Source: an uncultured Burkholderiales bacterium
Lineage (GTDB): Bacteria; Pseudomonadota; Gammaproteobacteria; Burkholderiales; Burkholderiaceae_C
Assembly: GCA_903887655.1 (NCBI GenBank)
Contig: CAISQQ010000343.1
Coordinates: 1-11,592, forward strand
Length of the DNA: 11,592 nucleotides
Direction: 5' to 3'
The position numbers and the translations under genes are program-made. The notes beneath the pieces were generated by a model. It had not been told where the DNA came from and ran no database searches. It saw only the letters and a program-made list of their open reading frames with translations. Numbering within the stretch: position 1 is the first letter of the stretch; every line of letters starts with the position of its first letter. Positions 1-4,485 of this stretch are shown here, in pieces.

Positions 1-116
1 AAGGTAATTCGACGTGAGAATTGGGTACTGAGTTGGGTGTCTTTGGGCAAGACCTCAGAGTAAGCTGGCACCAGTAACACGTCGTCAAAGGTGAGCGCTT
101 TTCCTAATAGGCGCAT
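1..116 (-). CDS. guaB: IMP dehydrogenase, N-terminal fragment (cut by left edge)
   Basis: Inosine-5'-monophosphate dehydrogenase oxidises IMP to XMP with NAD+, the committed step of guanine nucleotide synthesis in the cytoplasm. Only the first 38 codons lie in the window; the rest runs off the left edge. The translated start, beginning MRLLGKALTFDDVLLVPAYS, contains the highly conserved GuaB N-terminal signature (ALTFDDVLLVPAYSEVLP), which leads into the first strands of the TIM barrel. The ATG at 116 is supported by a GGAG at about 126-129, nine bases upstream. The catalytic loop and CBS domains are outside the window, so intactness cannot be judged. The gene is transcribed leftward, divergent from the small lipoprotein gene. 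A GC-rich imperfect inverted repeat lies in its upstream region at 149-177. Confidence 0.93.
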   Translation of the reverse strand, partial: MRLLGKALTFDDVLLVPAYSEVLPKDTQLSTQFSRRIT

Positions 117-148
117 AACTTATTGCTCCAAATACACGATTCTAACGT

Positions 149-177
149 CTTAGAAGTCCCCCTTGGGGCGACTCAAG
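149..177. repeat. Imperfect inverted repeat upstream of guaB
   Basis: The arms CTT..AGTCCCCC and GGGGCGACTCAAG pair across a two-base centre. There is a one-base bulge (c169) and a short mismatch near the outer end (a152-a154 against c174). The repeat lies 33-61 bases upstream of the guaB ATG, so it could be a leader hairpin in guaB mRNA or an operator. No T-run follows on either strand, so it does not look like a Rho-independent terminator. Its function is unknown. Confidence 0.4.
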
Positions 178-367
178 AAGAATATTACTCACGTCCTTTC
201 ATCTCAAAACAAGCTGCAAAACCAGTATCATTGCCAAGAGGCGTTATAAAACTGCCGTCCAGGAGAATTCAATCGATTTTTTGCCCACATGACCCCAATG
301 CTGTGCACAGATTGCTGGATTCGACTGCCCCTTGATGCAACCACCACCCCAGCTTGAAAGATCCGCG

Positions 368-559
368 ATGAAGATCCACTCCCTTCACCCCTTGACTCAA
401 CGCCATTTGGGTTTAGCCCTATTGCTCACATCGCTCTTGGCTTTGCAAGGCTGCACGGTCTTGAGTGTGGCCGATGCGGTGGTTTCTGGCACCGTGGATG
501 TGATCTCCACCGGGGTTCACGCAACGACCTCTGCGGTCAAAGCGCTTTTGCCCAATTAG
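368..559 (+). CDS. Small lipoprotein, 63 residues, function unknown
   Basis: The product has a basic, His-containing n-region (residues 1-14), a hydrophobic stretch (14-26) and a lipobox, Leu-Gln-Gly-Cys, with the acylated cysteine at 29. The mature part is only 35 residues, rich in Val, Ala, Ser and Thr, and contains VADAVVSGTVDVISTGVHAT; Thr follows the Cys, which predicts outer-membrane sorting. The ATG at 368 is preferred over the ATG at 332 because it gives a normal signal peptide and has a GAAAG about eight bases upstream. The start at 332 would add 12 residues and shows no ribosome binding site. It resembles a group of very small proteobacterial lipoproteins with alternating Val/Asp/Thr segments, but I cannot name a function. 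The gene converges on the catabolic cluster, with 48 bases between the two stop codons and no clear terminator hairpin there. Confidence 0.75.
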   Translation: MKIHSLHPLTQRHLGLALLLTSLLALQGCTVLSVADAVVSGTVDVISTGVHATTSAVKALLPN

Positions 560-607
560 TGCCGAGGTAACCCTTTCATCCCTGAGCTCAACGGCCTTGA
601 CTGGCGT

Positions 608-1369
608 TCAAAGTGCGCGCATCACCCAACGCTGGGGGTTGACAAAGTGGGGGCGGGCCATGGAGCTCCAAGCGGTACCCCGCACCGCCATCCAAGGACT
701 CGATGTCAACACATCCGCGCTGACCAAGTCATAACAAGCGTAAGAGCGTGGTCCGTTGTCGTGATTGATCAACCTTTGGGCACTGCGACAACCAGGAACA
801 GCGGCAAGTCCTGGCATGTGCTCTTTGTCATACCAAGCCTCAATCTCCCCCATCCAACCGTTTTCCACATCGGTTTGCACCACATAATGCACCAATGTCT
901 CTTGGCCCCAATCATGGCCCTTCAAATCGAGTTTGAGCTCCAAGCGAGAAAGGCTCAACGTCATCTCCAGTGGCGAATCTGGTGCGATGCTCGCCCACTC
1001 AGGCGCCAGACCCCGTGAGAAATAGCCTTGCAGCAAGAGTTGCAGTGCGCCCAATTGCGTTGAGCTCACCATTTGTGGCTCACGCCAATCCAAATAAATC
1101 AACACCAGCAGGGATGCCTGCACTTGCGCGGGCTGCATGGTTTGCAAAGGAGCGTCAAGAACCACTGACGCGACTTTGGACAGCTGCAGATCGCCCGAGC
1201 TCTCGAGCTTCTGGCCCAACACCTGTGCGACTTGAGCGGCCAAGCCAGACTTGGTTGCATCAGCGAAGAAGGTGCTTGCGCTCTCAGTCTCGACCAACGA
1301 TTGCGCCCGAACAGGAAGCTTCAAAGTCAGCAACAAACGGTGCGTGAGTGCGCTCAAGGTGACCGCCAT
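608..1369 (-). CDS. EthD-like (dimeric alpha/beta barrel) protein with unassigned N-terminal region
   Basis: The product is 253 residues. From about residue 158 it resembles small ferredoxin-like (EthD/DUF-type) domains: strand VHYVVQTDV, then WYDKEHMPGLAAVPGC (179-194), a SAQRL strand, then SYACYDLVSADVLTSSPWMA (209-228) and a closing RPHFVNPQRWVMRAL. In that superfamily the domain dimerises to form a small barrel and is often found in aromatic or ether catabolic gene clusters; its chemistry is often unknown. The first 150 or so residues are not recognised. They are predicted to be mixed helix and strand, with no signal peptide I would trust. The gene starts 3 bases after the stop of the CMD-family gene, with GAGGG abutting the ATG, so translational coupling is likely. 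It is the last gene of the cluster. Family assignment of the C-terminal third is fairly secure; function is inference. Confidence 0.75.
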   Translation of the reverse strand: MAVTLSALTHRLLLTLKLPVRAQSLVETESASTFFADATKSGLAAQVAQVLGQKLESSGDLQLSKVASVVLDAPLQTMQPAQVQASLLVLIYLDWREPQMVSSTQLGALQLLLQGYFSRGLAPEWASIAPDSPLEMTLSLSRLELKLDLKGHDWGQETLVHYVVQTDVENGWMGEIEAWYDKEHMPGLAAVPGCRSAQRLINHDNGPRSYACYDLVSADVLTSSPWMAVRGTAWSSMARPHFVNPQRWVMRAL

Positions 1370-1372
1370 CCC

Positions 1373-1915
1373 TCAGTGCCCCACGTGCAAAGCCTCTAGA
1401 AAACGAGAAACCATGTTGTAAGCACCAACTGTGGCGGCCAAATCCACTTTTTGTTGGTCATTGAAAAAACCCTTGATCGAATCAAACAAGGCATCGGGCA
1501 CTTTGATGTCTCGAGTCATCGTGTCTGTCATCTTGAGCGCAGCGATTTGAATGGGCGTGAAGAGATGATGGGCTGCCTCGATGGCGCTGTGGTGTGAATC
1601 AAAAGGCATCACTTTGAGGTGATCAATGGCAGCGGATGACACACCTGCCTTGAGCGCAATGGGGGCATGGGCTTCAAACTCGTAAGGGGCGTCGTTCAAA
1701 ACGGCCACGCGCAAAATAATGAGCTCACGCACATCGGCCGACAAACTCGAGCGGTTGCGCACCGCTGAGAGCATTTGCTCCCAACCGTGAGCAATCGGTG
1801 GACTGTTCAAGAGCACTTGGTAGAGGTTGGAGACACGACCGCGCTCAGCGGTGATGCGGGCCTCGTGCTCAGCCAATTCAGGACGGGTTCCGGGTTCAAT
1901 GGGCGTGATTCTCAT
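1373..1915 (-). CDS. Carboxymuconolactone decarboxylase family protein (AhpD-like fold)
   Basis: The product is 180 residues. Typical features of the all-helical CMD family are visible: VLLNSPPIAHGWEQML (34-49), RSSLSADVRELIILRVAVLN (55-74), then APYEFEAHAPIALKAGVSS (76-94) and a C-terminal AYNMVSRFLEAL (165-176). The AhpD redox pair CxxC is absent; its place is taken by the Glu/His arrangement (E79, E81, H83) seen in decarboxylase- and hydrolase-like members. This argues against a peroxidase-reductase role and for action on a carboxylated or lactone intermediate. The substrate cannot be deduced. The ATG at 1915 has GAGAGA at 1921-1926, five bases upstream. It sits 53 bases after the SDR gene and 3 bases before the EthD-like gene, so it is probably in an operon with both. 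Family confidence is high, reaction confidence low. Confidence 0.9.
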   Translation of the reverse strand: MRITPIEPGTRPELAEHEARITAERGRVSNLYQVLLNSPPIAHGWEQMLSAVRNRSSLSADVRELIILRVAVLNDAPYEFEAHAPIALKAGVSSAAIDHLKVMPFDSHHSAIEAAHHLFTPIQIAALKMTDTMTRDIKVPDALFDSIKGFFNDQQKVDLAATVGAYNMVSRFLEALHVGH

Positions 1916-1968
1916 GACAATCTCTCATTTCAAAAAAGTAAAGACAAACAATGAACAACTCATAGGGT

Positions 1969-2805
1969 TCAATCACAGCGAGCAGACATGCCACCATCGA
2001 CCACAATTTCTGTGCCCGTGATAAAGCGGGCCTCGTCACTCGCCAAAAAGAGTGCGGCGTGCGCAGAGTCACGCCCGTCCCCCATGAAAGGCAAGGGAAT
2101 GCGTGACTGGCGCTGGGCCAAGAGCGTGGAGACATCGCCACCTGTGCGTTGCCCCGCCAAGCGAGTCTCCACCATGGGGGTGTGCAACTGACCAGGCACC
2201 ACCGAATTCACCCGTATCCCTTGCTTGGCATACTGAACCGCCAACACCTTGGACATTTGCAGCACACCCGCCTTGGTGGCGGCATAGGCGACTTGGGCTG
2301 AACCAGTCCAGCGAATGCCTGAGGTTGAGGAGATGTTCACAATTGCGCCCTTTTGCGCTTGGATCATGTGGGGCAAGACGTGTTTGCAGCCCAAAAAGAC
2401 GCTCTTCAAGTTGTGGTCAATTTGCGCATCCCACACCTCTTCACTCATCTCCACGGGCCCACCTTTGGCCGAGCCGCCCACATTGTTGATCAACACATCA
2501 ATACGGCCCCAGTGCAGTAGGCAAGCATTCACCGCTTCTAGCATTGCCGCACTTGAGGTGACATCGCACGCCTTGCCCTCAAAACTGCCACCAAAACTTT
2601 GAATCAAACTTTGGGTCTCGTGCATGTTCTCAAGCTTGACATCAAGACCCCACACTTTGGCCCCCTCTTGGGCAAAGAACACGGCCATGGCACGACCGTT
2701 GCCCCAACCAGAGCCCACCGAGCCCGCTCCGCTGATGAAGACCACGCGGTCGTTAAAGCGTCGCTGCTCAAGGGGCAACAAGCGCAGGTTTTGTGATGTG
2801 GTCAT
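1969..2805 (-). CDS. SDR-family NAD(P)-dependent oxidoreductase
   Basis: The product is 278 residues, slightly longer than the usual 250 because of an N-terminal lead of about 20. It has a Rossmann fold with strand VVFISG, then an expanded glycine motif GAGSVGSGWGNG (26-37) where classical SDRs have TGxxxGxG. CDV (80-82) and NNVGG (107-111, normally NNAG) follow. The catalytic segment is NISSTSG (157-163) with Tyr174 and Lys178 in YAATK. The C-terminal part has RVNSVVPGQLHTPM (198-211) and FITGTEIVVDGG (261-272). Asp55 in GLDV at the end of the second strand suggests NAD rather than NADP. It probably oxidises an alcohol or reduces a carbonyl in the same pathway as its neighbours; the substrate is unknown. 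The start at 2805 has no clear ribosome binding site and lies 49 bases after the amidohydrolase stop. Confidence 0.93.
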   Translation of the reverse strand: MTTSQNLRLLPLEQRRFNDRVVFISGAGSVGSGWGNGRAMAVFFAQEGAKVWGLDVKLENMHETQSLIQSFGGSFEGKACDVTSSAAMLEAVNACLLHWGRIDVLINNVGGSAKGGPVEMSEEVWDAQIDHNLKSVFLGCKHVLPHMIQAQKGAIVNISSTSGIRWTGSAQVAYAATKAGVLQMSKVLAVQYAKQGIRVNSVVPGQLHTPMVETRLAGQRTGGDVSTLLAQRQSRIPLPFMGDGRDSAHAALFLASDEARFITGTEIVVDGGMSARCD

Positions 2806-2854
2806 GGGTCAGGGGGTTTCTTAGAGGTTGATCAATTTGTACCCAATGGCGACG

Positions 2855-3796
2855 TCAATCCCAGAAATCGTAAAGATGTTGCGGGTTGCTCACCAAAAGT
2901 CTCTCCATTGCTTCGGGGCTGGGGGCAATCTCACTCAAAGCTTGAACCAACACCCCATCGTCAGGAATATGTGTGTGATTGGGGTGAGGCCAGTCCGTGC
3001 CCCACACGCATTGGTGGGGGTAGGTTTGCACAAGCCCTCGGGCCAAGGCAATGCCTGCTCGGTAGGGCTCAGAGGGGTCTTGGAAGGGAAAGCGCGCGTT
3101 CACGCGATCAATGCCACTGACTTTCACAAAAAACTGCGGCGACTTGAGCAGTTGCACGAGGGCAGCAAAGTCGGGGTGGCTGTCCCCAAGTTCCGCGTCC
3201 ACGCGTGCCATGTGATCGATCACCACAGGCACAGCGCTCTTTTTAAAATGGAGCGAAAGGTCATGGATCAATTGACTTTGAAAGTGCACTTGCAAGTGCA
3301 TCCCCACGGGTTTGAGTCGATGGGTGAAGTCGATGATCTGCTCAATGCTATCTTCAGGCTTGCCCAAATGGGCCATGAAATTGAAGCGCACCCCCCTCAC
3401 CCCCAAAGCGGCCAAGCGCTTGAGTTCCGCATCCGAGACGTGCGTGGGCAGCAAGGCGACCCCCAAATAGCGGCCTGGTCGAGCGCGTAGAGCATCTTCA
3501 AGAACGCGGTTGTCTTGCCCATGGAGGGCAGACTGAACAATGACACAGCGCTCAATGCCCATCTTCTCGTGCATGGCAAACAAGGCCTCTTTCGGTGCAT
3601 CTTGGGGCGTGACTTGTCGATCAGGTGCGAAGGGAAACACCGCGTGTGGACCAAACACATGCACATGCGCATCGGTGGCATTTTTGGGCAACCGCAACTC
3701 GGGCAAACTGGGCGCCGGGTTGAAGGTTTGAACCACTTGTTGCGTGTGTTGCGGGTGTTGCAAGTCTTGCGTCATGACGATTTCAATCCAGTCCAT
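2855..3796 (-). CDS. LigI-like amidohydrolase (2-pyrone-4,6-dicarboxylate lactonase group)
   Basis: This is an amidohydrolase-superfamily TIM barrel of 313 residues from the first ATG. It closely follows the pattern of LigI, which opens the lactone ring of 2-pyrone-4,6-dicarboxylate in lignin-monomer catabolism without needing a metal. Visible motifs are DAHVHVFGP (42-50; His44, His46), RGVRFNF (134-140), VVIDHMAR (191-198; His195, Arg198), Arg231 in GIDRV and WGTDWPHPN (265-273; catalytic Asp268). By alignment to LigI from memory, catalytic residues and three arginines are kept. However, LigI Tyr49, Arg130 and Tyr156 appear as Val62, His143 and His171, so a different but related lactone is likely. 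The start is uncertain: Met8 (position 3775) is an alternative with a weak GGAT upstream, and the first ATG has none. It heads the cluster with the SDR, CMD-family and EthD-like genes, 117 bases after def. Confidence 0.9.
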   Translation of the reverse strand: MDWIEIVMTQDLQHPQHTQQVVQTFNPAPSLPELRLPKNATDAHVHVFGPHAVFPFAPDRQVTPQDAPKEALFAMHEKMGIERCVIVQSALHGQDNRVLEDALRARPGRYLGVALLPTHVSDAELKRLAALGVRGVRFNFMAHLGKPEDSIEQIIDFTHRLKPVGMHLQVHFQSQLIHDLSLHFKKSAVPVVIDHMARVDAELGDSHPDFAALVQLLKSPQFFVKVSGIDRVNARFPFQDPSEPYRAGIALARGLVQTYPHQCVWGTDWPHPNHTHIPDDGVLVQALSEIAPSPEAMERLLVSNPQHLYDFWD

Positions 3797-3810
3797 TCAA
3801 AAAGTTAAAA

Positions 3811-3839
3811 GCACTACTCGGATCGCTGCCCAACGTCAA
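3811..3839 (-). promoter_or_regulatory. Weak candidate promoter for the catabolic cluster
   Basis: Reading leftward there is a TTGACG -35-like box (3834-3839), a 17-base spacer and a poor -10-like TAGTGC (3811-3816), 14 bases before the first ATG of the amidohydrolase gene. The -35 is good but the -10 matches badly. An activator-dependent promoter, or read-through from def, is equally possible. Confidence 0.22.
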
Positions 3840-3872
3840 CCCATCCCTTGCATTATCCAAGACGTTCAAGCA

Positions 3873-3885
3873 CCCCACCATGGGG
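3873..3885. other. Short hairpin in the def-amidohydrolase gap
   Basis: CCCCA-CCA-TGGGG forms a five-pair stem with a three-base loop in the 117-base gap after def. No T-run follows on the minus strand, so intrinsic termination here is doubtful. It may be chance in GC-rich DNA. Confidence 0.2.
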
Positions 3886-3914
3886 CCCAACCCTCAAGCC
3901 ACGGGCGGGCGACT

Positions 3915-4457
3915 TTAGTCATCATCTGCCTGCGCATCCATACCGGGAAACAGCACCTCGGTGTAACCAAACTGGGTGAAGTCTTTGATTCGCATGGGGT
4001 AGAGGACGCCATCCAAATGATCGCATTCGTGCTGCACCACACGGGCGTGAAAACCCTCCACCGTGCGATCGATCAAAGCCCCCGTCACATCCCTTCCCCG
4101 GTAGCGAAGCGCCTGATGCCTAGGCACCAGACCACGCAGACCCGGCACGGACAAGCACCCCTCCCAGCCCGATGCCATCTCCTGTCCAATGGGCTCCAAC
4201 TCGGGATTGATGAGCACGGTTTGCGCAATGACTGGCGCCTCAGGGTAGCGGGGATTGACTTGGCCAGACCCAAAAATCACCACCCTCAAGTCCACCCCGA
4301 TTTGTGGGGCCGCCAGACCCGCACCGTTGGCGTCTCGCATGGTGTCCAAGAGGTCTTGCACCAAGGCATAAAGCGCGGGCGTATCAAACTCGACAACGGG
4401 TTGGGCCACGCGCAAGAGACGCGCATCGCCCATTTTTAAAATGGTTTGGATCGCCAT
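3915..4457 (-). CDS. def: Peptide deformylase
   Basis: The enzyme removes the formyl group from the initiator methionine of nascent proteins at the ribosome, using a bound metal (usually Fe2+). All three hallmark motifs are present in the 180-residue product: GAGLAAPQIG (45-54, with Gln52), EGCLSVPG (99-106, metal ligand Cys101) and HECDHLDG (143-150, ligands His143 and His147, catalytic Glu144). Length is normal. The ATG at 4457 follows AAGGAG (4470-4475) at a rather long 12-base spacing; an in-frame TGA just upstream excludes an earlier start. It lies 28 bases after ligA and was probably co-transcribed with it. Many proteobacteria place a def gene next to fmt; this copy is not so placed, at least on its downstream side, and may be a second deformylase. 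The acidic end (ADDD) is unremarkable. Confidence 0.97.
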   Translation of the reverse strand: MAIQTILKMGDARLLRVAQPVVEFDTPALYALVQDLLDTMRDANGAGLAAPQIGVDLRVVIFGSGQVNPRYPEAPVIAQTVLINPELEPIGQEMASGWEGCLSVPGLRGLVPRHQALRYRGRDVTGALIDRTVEGFHARVVQHECDHLDGVLYPMRIKDFTQFGYTEVLFPGMDAQADDD

Positions 4458-4485
4458 GAGTACTCAAAGCTCCTTATTTTTACAT

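Noticed and set aside
123..335. Possible 70-codon plus-strand reading frame (TTG start) between guaB and the lipoprotein gene
   Set aside because: It has a TTG start, no ribosome binding site and no recognisable protein pattern, and lies across the guaB upstream region including the inverted repeat.
560..607. Bidirectional terminator between the convergent lipoprotein and EthD-like genes
   Set aside because: Only a short palindrome (TGAGCTCA) is visible, with no stem of useful length and no T-run.
1373..1915. AhpD-type alkyl hydroperoxidase function for the CMD-family protein
   Set aside because: The CxxC redox pair needed for that activity is absent.
2828..3490. Plus-strand frame of 220 codons opposite the amidohydrolase gene
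   Set aside because: The minus-strand protein here carries clear LigI-type motifs along its full length; the antisense frame shows none.
3873..3885. Hairpin as a Rho-independent terminator after def
   Set aside because: The stem is only five pairs and is not followed by a T-run on the transcribed strand.
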